Positions 35,964-45,740 are shown, counted from the stretch's first letter. The stretch is DNA of 64,000 bases from an uncultured Collinsella sp. (GCA_900541645.1 UQKQ01000004.1:1-64000); one strand, 5' to 3'. Translations and numbers: made by a program. The notes: generated from the sequence alone by a model not told the origin.

Positions 35964-36000
35964 ACGGGGTGTGTCCATTTGGATGCACCCCGTTTTGTTT
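35964..36000 (+). terminator. Terminator after ftsZ
   Basis: ACGGGGTG with GTCC pairs with GGATGCACCCCGT around ATTT, followed by TTTTGTTT. It closes the dcw unit. Confidence 0.85.
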
Positions 36001-36151
36001 CTCGTTTGTAAACGAAAGCCTCCAATCTCCTTACGTTCCCTTTACGTTTGGTCCCTACCGCTGCGGGTATTCTTTTAAGGAAGTATGACAGCCGTATAAA
36101 CGCGGACTGCGCGGCGACGCCGCGGTACTTGTGTTATTAGGAGGCTTTAGT

Positions 36152-36952
36152 ATGGCAGCACGTGCGGACAACGTTTCGCGTGTCGACCATGATGGAGTTA
36201 CGTTGGTGGAGGGCGCGACATCCGATGTCCGCTTTGCCTTTACCGAGCGCACCGGTGGCGTTTCTGAAGATGCGTACTCCTCGCTCAACCTGGGCTCGCA
36301 TGTAGGCGATGACCCCTTTGCTGTTCAAGAAAATCGTCGTCGAGCGCTCGAAGCTATGGGCGCCACTGAGTGCGAGCATAATCTGCTCGTGCCCAATCAG
36401 GTACATGGTGACCATATCGTTACGGTGACTTCGAACGGCGCCGACGATCTTGAGGCTGTTCGCGAGCAGATTGCCGAGGGCTGCGATGCCATCGTCTGTA
36501 CGGCGTATAACGTGCCCGTGCTGCTCTGCTTTGCCGACTGCGTACCCGTGGTGCTGGTGGCCCCCGGCGGATTTGCCGTGGTGCACTCCGGTTGGAAGGG
36601 CACGATTGCACGTATTTCTGCCAAGGCGTGCCAGGCGCTTTGCGATGCTGCCGGCTGCGATGCGAGCGACGTTTCCGCCTATATCGGGCCCCATATCCTG
36701 GGTGACGAGTACGAGGTTTCCCAAGAGCTCATGGATCGCTTTGCCGCCGAGTTTTCGTGCATCGATGCGGGCGCTTCTCGCATGCTCGATCTATCTGCCG
36801 CCATTCGTGAGGCGTTGGTAGATATCGGTGTGGACGCGGATAATATCGTGGATACCCAGCTTTCGACTGTGCGTCAGAACGACCGCTTTTATTCCTACCG
36901 TAACGAGGACGGCACCTGTGGGCGCCATGCCGCGATCGGCGTGATGCTATGA
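36152..36952 (+). CDS. pgeF: Multicopper-like/PgeF family peptidoglycan-editing or purine nucleosidase protein (YlmD)
   Basis: The 266-residue protein belongs to the YfiH/YlmD/LACC1 family. NQVHGDHIV, CFADCVPVVLVAP, VVHSGWKGT and YIGPHI give the conserved His/Cys zinc site. Members act on purine nucleosides, and E. coli YfiH edits UDP-MurNAc-linked errors. TTAGGAGG precedes ATG 36152; the frame from 36131 is longer. The position right after ftsZ is conserved in Gram-positive bacteria. Its stop overlaps pstS by ATGA, an unusual link to phosphate genes. Confidence 0.88.
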   Translation: MAARADNVSRVDHDGVTLVEGATSDVRFAFTERTGGVSEDAYSSLNLGSHVGDDPFAVQENRRRALEAMGATECEHNLLVPNQVHGDHIVTVTSNGADDLEAVREQIAEGCDAIVCTAYNVPVLLCFADCVPVVLVAPGGFAVVHSGWKGTIARISAKACQALCDAAGCDASDVSAYIGPHILGDEYEVSQELMDRFAAEFSCIDAGASRMLDLSAAIREALVDIGVDADNIVDTQLSTVRQNDRFYSYRNEDGTCGRHAAIGVML

Positions 36953-37785
36953 GAAAGATCGTATCGGTCCTGAGCGCCGCTCTGCTTACGCTTACGCTGT
37001 GCGCCTGTTCTTCGGGATCTTCTACCTCTTCCATTACCGTGGCCGGCTCCACGACCTGCCTTCCTATCGCCGAGATTGCGGCAGAGGGCTTTAAGGAGGA
37101 GACCGGCATCGACGTGCTCGTTTCCGGTTTGGGCTCTTCCGCTGGCATCGAAGCCGTCAGCGCTGGCACGGCCGATATCGCCAGCTCCTCCCGTGGACTC
37201 AATGCCGACGAACAGGATCTGGGCCTGACTCCCATCGTCATTGCCCACGACGGTATCGCGGTCATCGTGAACGACGATAACCCGGTCGATAACCTCTCGA
37301 CCGAGCAGCTCCGCGATATCTATGCCGGCAAGATTACTAATTGGAAAGAGGTCGGTGGCGAGGACCTGAAGATTCAGGTCATCAACCGAGACGAGGCATC
37401 CGGCACGCGTGAAGCATTCCGCACCATCGTGATGGACGGCACCCCGTTCGATCGCCGCTCGGCCGTTCTTTCGGGCACGGGCCAGGTGCGCGACGTGGTA
37501 TCTCGTTCGCACGGTGCCATTGGCTACATTTCGCTGGGCTTCGTCGATAGCCTCAACGCCAAGACCTCGGTCAAGGCCGTCTCGGTCAATCATGTTGAGG
37601 CGTCCGAGAAGACGGTCGCGAGCGGCGGCTATCCCATCTCACGCGACCTTTACTTCTTTGTGAAGGGTGCGCCTTCGCAGCAGGCGCAGGATTACATCGA
37701 CTATGTGACGTCCGAAAAGATGGACAAGCAGATTCGCGAGGCGGGCTTTATCCCCGTCACCAACGACGAGAAGGGGAGTGAGTAG
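36949..37785 (+). CDS. pstS: Phosphate ABC transporter substrate-binding lipoprotein
   Basis: The 278-residue protein has a lipoprotein signal (LTLTLCAC, acylated Cys near residue 20) and the PstS/PBP type II fold: AGSTTCLPIAEIAAEGF, SSAGIEAVSAGTADIASSSR, INRDEASGTREAF and GAIGYISLGF. The segments around the Ser/Thr anion loop fit phosphate binding. It is the first gene of a pst operon coupled to pgeF by a four-base overlap. I saw no clear Pho box, because there is no intergenic space. Confidence 0.93.
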   Translation: MRKIVSVLSAALLTLTLCACSSGSSTSSITVAGSTTCLPIAEIAAEGFKEETGIDVLVSGLGSSAGIEAVSAGTADIASSSRGLNADEQDLGLTPIVIAHDGIAVIVNDDNPVDNLSTEQLRDIYAGKITNWKEVGGEDLKIQVINRDEASGTREAFRTIVMDGTPFDRRSAVLSGTGQVRDVVSRSHGAIGYISLGFVDSLNAKTSVKAVSVNHVEASEKTVASGGYPISRDLYFFVKGAPSQQAQDYIDYVTSEKMDKQIREAGFIPVTNDEKGSE

Positions 37786-37786
37786 C

Positions 37787-38713
37787 ATGGAAGCACAGGA
37801 AAACTCCCAGACTGAGCAGAATGGTCAGGCGCCCAAGAAGCGCGAGCTGGCGCTCGTATCGCGCAGCACCTATATCAAGGAGAAGGCGCTGCAGTGGATC
37901 TTCTTTGCCTGCGCGTTCTTGGCGGTTGTTACCGTCATCCTGATTTTTGTCTTTACCACGTACTCGGCGCTGCCCGTCTTTACCGACATCGGTCTGGCGG
38001 ACTTCTTTAGCTTTACGTGGGCGCCCTCTGAGGGTCACTACGGCATCGTGTCGCTGCTTGCCGGCTCGGGTCTGGTGACCGTCGGCGCGCTCGCCATGGG
38101 TGTGCCCCTAGGCGTGGGCACGGCCGTGTATCTGGTCGAGATCGCCAGCAAGCGCGTGCGCAAGCTCATCAGCCCCGCCGTCGACCTGCTGGCGGGCATT
38201 CCCTCCATCATCTACGGTTTCTTTGGCATGATCATCATCCGTCCGTTTATCGCGCAGCTGACCGGTGGTCTTGGCTTTGGCGCGCTGACGGCGTGGTTCG
38301 TGCTCGCCATCATGATCGTTCCCACCATTACCACGCTTACCATCGATGCCCTCAATTCCATTCCCATGGGCATTCGCGAGGCGTCCTATGCCATGGGTGC
38401 CACCAAGTGGCAGACCATCTATAAGGTCGTGCTGCCTGCGGCCAAGTTGGGTATTGTGGATGCAATCGTCTTGGGTATGGGACGTGCCATCGGCGAGACC
38501 ATGGCCGTGCTCATGGTCGTGGGTAACGCTCCGGTCATCCCGGACAGCATCTCGAGCCCCATCTCGACGCTTACGAGTCAGATCGCGCTCGACATGAGCT
38601 ACTCCTCGGGCCTGCATCGTTCGGCACTGTTTGGTATGGGCGTGGCGCTGTTTATCATCTCCGCCGCACTGGTGGGTATCGTCCGTCTGCTTTCCAAGAA
38701 GAAGAGGGGGTAG
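37787..38713 (+). CDS. pstC: Phosphate ABC transporter permease PstC
   Basis: The 308-residue permease has six membrane segments and the EAA loop MGATKWQTIYKVVLPAAKLGIVDA. GLGFGALTAWFVLAIMIVPTITTL and GRAIGETMAVLMVVGN are typical of PstC. AAGGGGAG is nine bases before ATG 37787, one base after the pstS stop. It pairs with PstA in the membrane. Confidence 0.94.
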   Translation: MEAQENSQTEQNGQAPKKRELALVSRSTYIKEKALQWIFFACAFLAVVTVILIFVFTTYSALPVFTDIGLADFFSFTWAPSEGHYGIVSLLAGSGLVTVGALAMGVPLGVGTAVYLVEIASKRVRKLISPAVDLLAGIPSIIYGFFGMIIIRPFIAQLTGGLGFGALTAWFVLAIMIVPTITTLTIDALNSIPMGIREASYAMGATKWQTIYKVVLPAAKLGIVDAIVLGMGRAIGETMAVLMVVGNAPVIPDSISSPISTLTSQIALDMSYSSGLHRSALFGMGVALFIISAALVGIVRLLSKKKRG

Positions 38714-38716
38714 GCT

Positions 38717-39622
38717 ATGTCCGATTCCGTTGACACGACGGTCGATACGACCTCGTCGCGCGAGCGCATCAAGCGTGCCCTTTCCCACGGCAAGAAGGGT
38801 CGCATAAACAAGGATCTGTCCAACAAGATCATGCTCGGCGTCTTTCGCGCCGCGGCCTATATCACCACGCTGGTGCTGGTCGCCATCATTGCCTACGTGG
38901 TCATCAACGGCCTGCCGCATATCTCGCTCGACTTTATCTTTGGTTGGCCGCAAGGTGTAAACGCCGAGGGTGGTATTTGGCCCACGATCGTCTCGACCAT
39001 CTACGTGACGGCGCTCGCCATGCTCATCTGCACGCCGATCGCTGTGCTGGCAGCGGTCTATCTGGCCGAGTACGCCAAGCAGGGCAAGGTCGTCGAGCTC
39101 ATACGCTACGCTGCTGACGCTTTGGCCTCGGTGCCCTCCATCGTTATGGGCCTGTTTGGCTACGCGCTGTTTGTCGAGGCCATGGGCCTGGGCCTCTCGA
39201 TGGTCTCGGCCGCCCTGGCGCTGGCGCTTCTGATGCTGCCTATCGTCATGCGTACCACCGAGGAGGCAATCCGCGCCGTTCCGCGCTATATCCGTTGGGG
39301 CGCTTATGGCCTGGGCGCCACTAAGTGGCAGGTTGTCTCCAAGATTGTGCTTCCTTCGGCCTTTGGCCGTATCGCCACCGGTATCGTCCTTGCCATCGGT
39401 CGCGCCATCGGCGAGACCGCGGTGGTGCTCTACACCATGGGCCAGGCCATCAACCTGCCTATATCACCGCTCGATTCCGGTCGTCCCATGACCGTTCACC
39501 TCTATTTGCTTGCCAACGACGGCATCAACATGAACGCGGCCTACGGCACCGCGCTTTTGCTGATGGCGATTATTCTGGCCTTCAACCTGTTTGCGCGTTA
39601 CCTGTCGCGCAAGCGCCGCTAG
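38717..39622 (+). CDS. pstA: Phosphate ABC transporter permease PstA
   Basis: The 301-residue permease has six predicted membrane segments, a polar N-terminal tail of 40 residues and the EAA loop LGATKWQVVSKIVLPSAFGRIATG. The GRAIGETAVVLYTMGQAINLP and LLANDGINMNAAYGTALLLM segments match PstA. It starts three bases after the pstC stop. Confidence 0.94.
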   Translation: MSDSVDTTVDTTSSRERIKRALSHGKKGRINKDLSNKIMLGVFRAAAYITTLVLVAIIAYVVINGLPHISLDFIFGWPQGVNAEGGIWPTIVSTIYVTALAMLICTPIAVLAAVYLAEYAKQGKVVELIRYAADALASVPSIVMGLFGYALFVEAMGLGLSMVSAALALALLMLPIVMRTTEEAIRAVPRYIRWGAYGLGATKWQVVSKIVLPSAFGRIATGIVLAIGRAIGETAVVLYTMGQAINLPISPLDSGRPMTVHLYLLANDGINMNAAYGTALLLMAIILAFNLFARYLSRKRR

Positions 39623-39634
39623 TTAAGGAGTCCC

Positions 39635-40438
<804 letters not shown>

Positions 40439-40530
40439 TCGGTGCGACTAGTCCCAAGCCGATCGGACCTGGTTCGGTGCGTATTCACTGTGCGGGCGGC
40501 ATGACCGCACCCAACTGATTGGAGTGAACC

Positions 40531-41388
40531 ATGCGCAAACTGTTTTCCCGTCAGCTCATCGAGGCCCGTCACGAGATGCTGAGCATCTACGAGGCCGTCG
40601 ATCTGGCCCTCCACGATGCCGTGAAGGCCTATGTGACTGATGACCGCAAGCTCGCCACCAAGACCAAGAAGCGCACGCTTTCGATTGACGCACGCTGCGC
40701 CAACCTGGAGGCAGTCTGCTACAACCTGATCGCCACGCAGTCACCGGTCGCCTCCGACTTCCGCCTGCTTCAGACGATCATCTACGTTGACTTTAACCTG
40801 CAGCGCATGACCGATAAGGTCCGTCAGATCTGCCGTGCCACGCGTCATATGATCAAGGCCGACATCTCGCTGCCCAAGGAGCTTGTCGGCACGGTCGAGG
40901 CCGAGGCTGAGGCCGTGTACCAGGTGCTAGGCTCGTCGCTTTCTGCGCTCGTCACCAACGACATGTCCATCATTTGCAACCTGGCCGTCGAGGACGAGCC
41001 GGTGCATGCGGCATACGAGAAGTTCTTCCGCACCTTTAACCGTATGGACACGGGCGATTTTATGGACGACGACAGCAACTATGACGACCTTCGCCGTGCC
41101 ATCATGGTTTCGCGCTACTTGGATCGCATTGCCTCGATCTCTTTCGATGCCGCTTGCCGTCTGACCTTCCTGTTGACTGGTCAGCGCATGACTGCCGGCG
41201 ATATCGTCCGTGTGGACGAGGATGAGCTCGAGAGCATGCGCGTGCCTTCGGGCGAGGGTGTTATCATGAGGCCCGCTGTCGACGCGCGCTACGTTGCCAA
41301 GGTGCCCGTTAACGAGGTCAGCGAGGGTCTTCGCTACCTGCTCGATCATCTTGAGGACGAGGACGATGGCGAGGACGACGAGGAGTAA
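40531..41388 (+). CDS. phoU: Phosphate signalling protein PhoU
   Basis: The 285-residue protein has tandem three-helix PhoU domains with acidic metal-binding segments (KRTLSIDARCANLEAVCYNLIATQSPVASDFR; RAIMVSRYLDRIASISFDA). It restrains PstSCAB and represses the phosphate two-component system elsewhere. The ending is longer than usual, with ELESMRVPSGEGVIMR and an acidic tail EDEDDGEDDEE. A 92-base gap with GGAGTG separates it from pstB, and a terminator follows. Confidence 0.9.
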   Translation: MRKLFSRQLIEARHEMLSIYEAVDLALHDAVKAYVTDDRKLATKTKKRTLSIDARCANLEAVCYNLIATQSPVASDFRLLQTIIYVDFNLQRMTDKVRQICRATRHMIKADISLPKELVGTVEAEAEAVYQVLGSSLSALVTNDMSIICNLAVEDEPVHAAYEKFFRTFNRMDTGDFMDDDSNYDDLRRAIMVSRYLDRIASISFDAACRLTFLLTGQRMTAGDIVRVDEDELESMRVPSGEGVIMRPAVDARYVAKVPVNEVSEGLRYLLDHLEDEDDGEDDEE

Positions 41389-41425
41389 GTGACCCCGTTC
41401 GTCGAAAGATTGTAAATACCTAAGT

Positions 41426-41460
41426 GAGCGCGGCCTTGCACATGCGGGGCCGCGCTCTTG
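41426..41460 (+). terminator. Terminator after phoU
   Basis: GAGCGCGGCC at 41426-41435 pairs with GGCCGCGCTC at 41448-41457. TTGCG follows, so the T-tract is weak. It separates the pst operon from yggS. Confidence 0.65.
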
Positions 41461-41507
41461 CGTTAGCATGGGACTACTTGTTTGGCTGTCAGCGGAGGCG
41501 ATTAGCA

Positions 41508-42245
41508 ATGGATAACTATTTGGACTTGATGCGCGCTCGCCGCGAGCAGATTCTGGAACGTTTTTATGCGGCGCTCGATCACGCGGGCCGCCCCCACGAC
41601 ACCGCGCGCCTCATTGCCGTATCCAAGACCGTTGGTGTCGATGAGACCGTTGCCGCCATCCAGGCGGGGTATCGCCATTTTGCCGAGAACCGCCCGCAGG
41701 AGCTGGTTCGCAAGCTCACGGGTCTGGCGGAGCATCCGGAGCTGCCCGAGGTGCGCTTCGATATGATCGGCAACCTGCAGACCAATAAGATCAATGCGGT
41801 GCTGGGCTCAGCCGAGCTAATTCACTCGGTGGGTTCGCTGCATCTGGCACAGGCGATCTCGAGCCGTGCTGTCCGCAAGATTGAGGCAGGCGAGCTCGCC
41901 GGCCCCCAGCGCGTGCTCATTGAGGTAAATGTGAGTGGTGAGGAGTCGAAGGGAGGCTTTTCGCCCGATGAGATTCGCGCCGCCGCGGGTGAGCTTGCGG
42001 AGCTCGAGGGAATTTGCGTGCAGGGGCTTATGACTATGGCGCCCCGGGGGAATAAGGATGTGGCACGCCGCACCTTTGCGGGGCTTCGTGAGCTGAGGGA
42101 TGAGCTGGAGGCGGCGCATCCCGATTTGAACCTGCCTGAGCTTTCCTGCGGCATGAGCGAGGACTTTGAGCCTGCCCTTGAGGAGGGCTCTACGCTCGTT
42201 CGCCTGGGCAGGGTAGTATTTAGCCCGGAGTTTGCAGTAAAATAA
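41508..42245 (+). CDS. yggS: YggS/YlmE-type PLP homeostasis protein
   Basis: The 245-residue single-domain PLP-binding protein carries the lysine motif ARLIAVSKT near residue 37, HFAENRPQELVRK, RFDMIGNLQTNKIN, LIEVNVSGEESKGG and LSCGMSEDFEPAL. It balances free pyridoxal phosphate in the cell. ATG 41508 has GGAGG ten bases upstream; a longer frame exists to 41424. It is the YlmE member of the division-linked ylm group. Confidence 0.93.
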   Translation: MDNYLDLMRARREQILERFYAALDHAGRPHDTARLIAVSKTVGVDETVAAIQAGYRHFAENRPQELVRKLTGLAEHPELPEVRFDMIGNLQTNKINAVLGSAELIHSVGSLHLAQAISSRAVRKIEAGELAGPQRVLIEVNVSGEESKGGFSPDEIRAAAGELAELEGICVQGLMTMAPRGNKDVARRTFAGLRELRDELEAAHPDLNLPELSCGMSEDFEPALEEGSTLVRLGRVVFSPEFAVK

Positions 42246-42305
42246 GGCTCTGAAGTGCGCACTGATTATCGGGGCGCCTGCACTAAACCGCGAGAGGACA
42301 CAACC

Positions 42306-43028
42306 ATGGGCTTCCTTGACGAGATTAAAAATAAGATGCACCTGGGCGGCCAGCAGGGTTACGACCAGGGTTATGGCCAGGACGACGACTACGGCTACGA
42401 TGACGGCTATGACGATAGTTATCAGGGCAACGGCTACAGCGGTGCTTCGGGCGAGGGCTTCTACACCCAAGACGAGCCGAGCAACGGCCTGCTTGGTCAG
42501 ACGCGCCGCGGTGAAGCTGAGTCGGTTGCCGTGTATACGCGCTCCGGTCAGCTGGTCGGCGATGACTCCCGCCATGCCACGACGTATAACCCGCCTTCGC
42601 GCTCGCAGGACAGCGTTGCGAGCGGTTATCGTCCTGGTGCCTATGACACGCCGTCGAGCTACGCCGAGAACACCCGCGCCCGTGCCGCCGCTGCACCCGC
42701 GCCTGCACCGAGCGATGCCTCGGCCTATGCGAGCAATATCATCAACGCCACGCCGCAGCTGCCGGCCTATGTCCTGCGCCCCGAGAGCTATGACGACGTG
42801 GAGACCGTGGTGCGCCGCGTTCGCACCAAGCAGCCTGTCGCACTGATTTTTGTGGGCGTACGCACCGAAGTTGCCAAGCGCGTCTTGGACTTCTCTTACG
42901 GCTTTGCCTGCGGTCTGGGCGCCACGGTCAAGGAGGTGGGCGACCGCGTGTTCATGGTGCTGCCCGCCGGTTGCGAGGTCAAAGATTCCGATCTCAAGAA
43001 GCTTCGTGCCGACGGCTACCTTAAGTAA
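42306..43028 (+). CDS. sepF: Cell division protein SepF
   Basis: The 240-residue protein has an amphipathic N-terminal membrane helix (MGFLDEIKNKMHLGG), a long Gly/Tyr/Asp/Ala-rich linker (about 17-150) and a C-terminal SepF domain (YVLRPESYDDVETVVRRVRTKQPVALIFVGV...LDFSYGFACGLGATVKEVGDRVFMVLPAG). SepF tethers FtsZ to the membrane in bacteria without FtsA, which fits the lack of ftsA here. ATG 42306 follows GAGAGGA. The reading frame continues past its TAA into yggT. Confidence 0.94.
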   Translation: MGFLDEIKNKMHLGGQQGYDQGYGQDDDYGYDDGYDDSYQGNGYSGASGEGFYTQDEPSNGLLGQTRRGEAESVAVYTRSGQLVGDDSRHATTYNPPSRSQDSVASGYRPGAYDTPSSYAENTRARAAAAPAPAPSDASAYASNIINATPQLPAYVLRPESYDDVETVVRRVRTKQPVALIFVGVRTEVAKRVLDFSYGFACGLGATVKEVGDRVFMVLPAGCEVKDSDLKKLRADGYLK

Positions 43029-43049
43029 AGACAAGACGAGGAGATTCCC

Positions 43050-43331
43050 ATCAACATCTACACTATCGTCCAGCTGGTCAACACGCTGTTCAACTTCTAT
43101 TCCACGCTCATTGTCGTCTACTGCTTTATGACGTGGATTCCCATGAAGCAGGGTGGTTTGCTTCAGGATATTGCTGCGGTGCTCGATAGCGTGTGCGGTC
43201 CGTGGCTCAACCTGTTCCGTCGTTTCATCCCGCCGATGGGCGGTATCGATTTTTCGCCGGTCGTTGCGATTATTGCGTTGCAGTTGGTGCAGAGGCTGGT
43301 TCTGCAGCTTCTTATAGGTATACTCGTATAG
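43050..43331 (+). CDS. yggT: YggT/YlmG family membrane protein with apparent non-AUG start
   Basis: The open frame encodes INIYTIVQLVNTLFNFYSTLIVVYCF, MTWIP, PWLNLFRRFIPPMGGIDFSPVVAIIAL and a second hydrophobic segment, the two-helix YggT/YlmG family linked to membrane and septum organisation. Between the sepF stop (43026-43028) and the first hydrophobic segment there is no in-frame ATG, GTG, TTG or CTG; the first is CTG 43074 and the first ATG is 43128, inside the conserved region. AGGAG at 43039-43043 lies six bases before ATC 43050, so ATC is the best start; ATT 43044 is adjacent. The product would be 93 residues. Confidence 0.8.
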   Translation: MNIYTIVQLVNTLFNFYSTLIVVYCFMTWIPMKQGGLLQDIAAVLDSVCGPWLNLFRRFIPPMGGIDFSPVVAIIALQLVQRLVLQLLIGILV

Positions 43332-43392
43332 AACTGACTTAGTAACTTACGTCGGGCGTGTAGCGCCGAGGCGATGAAAAAGGAGACTTGTT

Positions 43393-44067
43393 ATGGCTAT
43401 TACCCCTGCAGACATCCAGGCTCAGACTTTCTCTGAGGCCAAGCGTGGCTACGATCCCGCCGAGGTCGACGTCTTCTTGGAGACGCTGTCCTCCGAGGTT
43501 GACGCTATGCTCGCTAAGATCGTCGACCTTAAGGGTCGCCTGACTGCTACCGAGCAGCAGCTTGCCGATGCGCAGGCTCAGCTTGCCCAGGCTCAGGATG
43601 CCACCGCCCAAGCCGTTCCTGCCGCCCCCGTGGCTGCTCCTGCCCCTGACTTCTCCGCTCAGGAGCGCCAGATTTCCGCTGCCCTGATCGCTGCCCAGCA
43701 GACCGCTGAGACCATCGTCAACGATGCCAACGAGAACGCTGAGCGTATCCGCAACGAGGCTGACGCTAAGGCCCGCGAGGTTATCCGCCAGGCTCTGACC
43801 GAGAAGCAGGCCGAGCTCGAGGAAATCGATCGTCTCAAGGCTTCCCGCGAGGAGTTCAAGGCCGAGTACCTCAAGCTCATCCAGCACTTCATGGACGATG
43901 CCCAGAACTCCTTCCCGGCCGACCTCATGGCCTCCACGCCGGTCGGTTCTGCCGCTTCTCCTGCGGTGACTGTTCCCGCTGAGCCGCTGCCCGTCGCTGA
44001 CCCGGTTGTCCCCGTGGCCGATCCCTTCGCCCCGATCGACAACTTTGCCGCCGACGACCTGGACTAG
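43393..44067 (+). CDS. divIVA: DivIVA-domain protein
   Basis: The 224-residue coiled-coil protein begins ITPADIQAQTFSEAKRGYDPAEVDVFLE, the DivIVA N-terminal lipid-binding domain, followed by coiled coil (about 30-70), an Ala/Pro linker and a second coiled coil (about 90-165). The Pro/Ala/Asp-rich C-terminus is probably disordered. DivIVA recognises curved membrane and guides polar or septal growth. AAAGGAG precedes the start. It ends the ylm group and has a terminator. Confidence 0.93.
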   Translation: MAITPADIQAQTFSEAKRGYDPAEVDVFLETLSSEVDAMLAKIVDLKGRLTATEQQLADAQAQLAQAQDATAQAVPAAPVAAPAPDFSAQERQISAALIAAQQTAETIVNDANENAERIRNEADAKAREVIRQALTEKQAELEEIDRLKASREEFKAEYLKLIQHFMDDAQNSFPADLMASTPVGSAASPAVTVPAEPLPVADPVVPVADPFAPIDNFAADDLD

Positions 44068-44096
44068 CATCAGAGCTACAATCTAGTGTCCTTAAG

Positions 44097-44125
44097 AGGA
44101 GCTCGCACCTGCGGGCTCCTTTTTT
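44097..44125 (+). terminator. Terminator after divIVA
   Basis: AGGAGC-t-CGC pairs with GCG-g-GCTCCT around ACCT and is followed by six T residues. It ends the division gene unit. Confidence 0.88.
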
Positions 44126-44232
44126 GTGGCTGTATACGGGTTGGGAAACAAAACGCCGAGCTCTGCATGCGATAGGACAGAACTCGGCGAAGGGCGCGTG
44201 GTAAAAGGTAGATTTTAAGGTATGTCTAAAAA

Positions 44233-44763
44233 CTACTTGAGGAGGAAGTTGGAGAGGGGAATAGTGCGGGCCTCGCGATGCTCGGGATCGGCGATGTGGT
44301 CGGCGGGATAGCCACAGACGAGCATGTGATAGGGATAGACGCCCTTGGGCAGATTGAACTGCTCCTCTGCCACCTCAGGCTTAAAATGGCATACCCAGCA
44401 CGTTCCCAGGCCCTGCTCGGTGGCCTCCATCATCATCTGATCACACACGATGGACGTATCGATTTCACTGGAATTCATCTGGTCATACGGGCGCACCCAA
44501 GCATCATCGGTAACGCTGCAAATAAGGAAGACAAGCGGAGCCCCAAAGATGGACCCATCACGAGCAAACCGAGGCTGACAAGCAGCAGCCTTCTCCAACA
44601 GCTCAGGCGTATCCAGCACCATCACACGGGCTGGATGATTATTACAAGCAGAAGGAGCAATCCGCCCCGCCTCAACAATGGCATCCACTACCGACTGCTC
44701 AACAGGACGGTCCTCAAAAGAACGACAAGAATACCGACCACGAGCCAGATCCAAATGAGACAT
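44233..44763 (-). CDS. Nitroreductase family protein
   Basis: The 176-residue FMN oxidoreductase begins LARGRYSCRSFEDRPVEQ with the Arg residues that bind FMN phosphate, then RIAPSACNNHPARVMVL and a C-terminal GTCWVCHF and GYPADH segment. Such proteins reduce nitro compounds, quinones or flavins with NAD(P)H. ATG 44763 follows AGGAGGG. The frame extends to 44829 with a hydrophobic stretch that is probably not translated. Substrate unknown. The gene is isolated between hairpins. Confidence 0.88.
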   Translation of the reverse strand: MSHLDLARGRYSCRSFEDRPVEQSVVDAIVEAGRIAPSACNNHPARVMVLDTPELLEKAAACQPRFARDGSIFGAPLVFLICSVTDDAWVRPYDQMNSSEIDTSIVCDQMMMEATEQGLGTCWVCHFKPEVAEEQFNLPKGVYPYHMLVCGYPADHIADPEHREARTIPLSNFLLK

Positions 44764-44950
44764 ACAAGCCCTCCTAAAATTAAAAATCAAACAAACCAAA
44801 AGTAACCCAAAGAGTACCCAAAGCAGCAATCAGCCAAACGCTCATCAAGGGCCAAAGTGTCCGAACGGATACCAAAGGTCCCTTCAGCCAAACCCCCGTC
44901 GCGCTAAATCTATCAGCCAAAGTTCCCAATGGTGGTGCATAAGGGAGCAG

Positions 44951-45021
44951 GCCCGGCCACTAATAACCTTTTGAACGACTCTGCTTGCAGCCGGAGTGAA
45001 AAAGGTTATTAGTGGCCGGGC
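44951..45021. repeat. Long inverted repeat upstream of the nitroreductase
   Basis: Perfect 22-bp arms (core GGCCACTAATAACCTTTT) at 44951-44972 and 45000-45021 flank a 27-base loop containing ACTC/GAGT. It lies between the DUF47 gene end (45050) and the nitroreductase start and could terminate minus-strand transcription from the pit operon. The build is like the repeats at 3658 and 20022. The rest of 44764-44950 shows no gene. Confidence 0.75.
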
Positions 45022-45049
45022 CCGCGACCGGTGGGACATGTACCCCCAA

Positions 45050-45673
45050 TTAACTGTTCTTCATGACAATCGAATCCACGACATCGGCCACATTCTCGCA
45101 GCAGTCGGCGCAGTACTCCAGGAAGGCGTACACGTCACGCCAAGCGATGACCTCGAGCGGGTCCTTGCCGTTAACGTGCAGGTTACGCATGGCGTTGATA
45201 TAGAGCTCGTCGGCCTCGGACTCGATGGTGTTGATCTGGATGACGAGCTCGCGCAGCGTTTTGGACTTGCGGTAGTTAGGCAGCTCGACCATCAGGTCTT
45301 TCATGGCGCGGCAGGCGTCGGTCACCTTGTGGGCGATCACGATGGCATCGGGATGGATGCTCTGGATGTTGGTGAAGTAGACGCGCTGCACGACGCCCTC
45401 GATACGGTCGAGCACGGTGTCGAGCGAGCAGCTCATCAGGTCCAGATCCTCGCGCTCAAGCGGGGTGATAAAGGCGGTGAGCAGGGCGTCCTCAAGCTCA
45501 TGGTGCTTCTTGTCGGCCGCATGCTCGATCGCATGCATCTTGTCGAGCATATCGTGAATCTTTGCGGGATCGAAGTTCTCGAAAATCTTGGTAAGCAGCT
45601 CGGCGGCCTGGACGGCGAGGTCGGCGCAGGCGACGTAGTTGTCAAAGTAGAACGAATCGGGTTTCTTTGCCAT
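45050..45673 (-). CDS. DUF47 PhoU-like accessory protein of PiT transporter
   Basis: The 207-residue all-helical protein matches DUF47 (PhoU-like): IEHAADKKHHELEDALLTAFITPLEREDLDLMSCSLDTVLDRIEG, and AWRDVYAFLEYCADCCENVADVVDSIVM. Members sit beside PiT transporters and help low-affinity phosphate uptake or its control. The ATG at 45673 follows CGAAAGGA. It lies 67 bases after the pit gene on the same strand. Confidence 0.9.
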   Translation of the reverse strand: MAKKPDSFYFDNYVACADLAVQAAELLTKIFENFDPAKIHDMLDKMHAIEHAADKKHHELEDALLTAFITPLEREDLDLMSCSLDTVLDRIEGVVQRVYFTNIQSIHPDAIVIAHKVTDACRAMKDLMVELPNYRKSKTLRELVIQINTIESEADELYINAMRNLHVNGKDPLEVIAWRDVYAFLEYCADCCENVADVVDSIVMKNS

Positions 45674-45740
45674 GAGTGGGTCCTTTCGAGGCGAAGACGG
45701 GTGGGTGAGGTGTTACGGTCCGGATGGACGTTCGGTTTGA

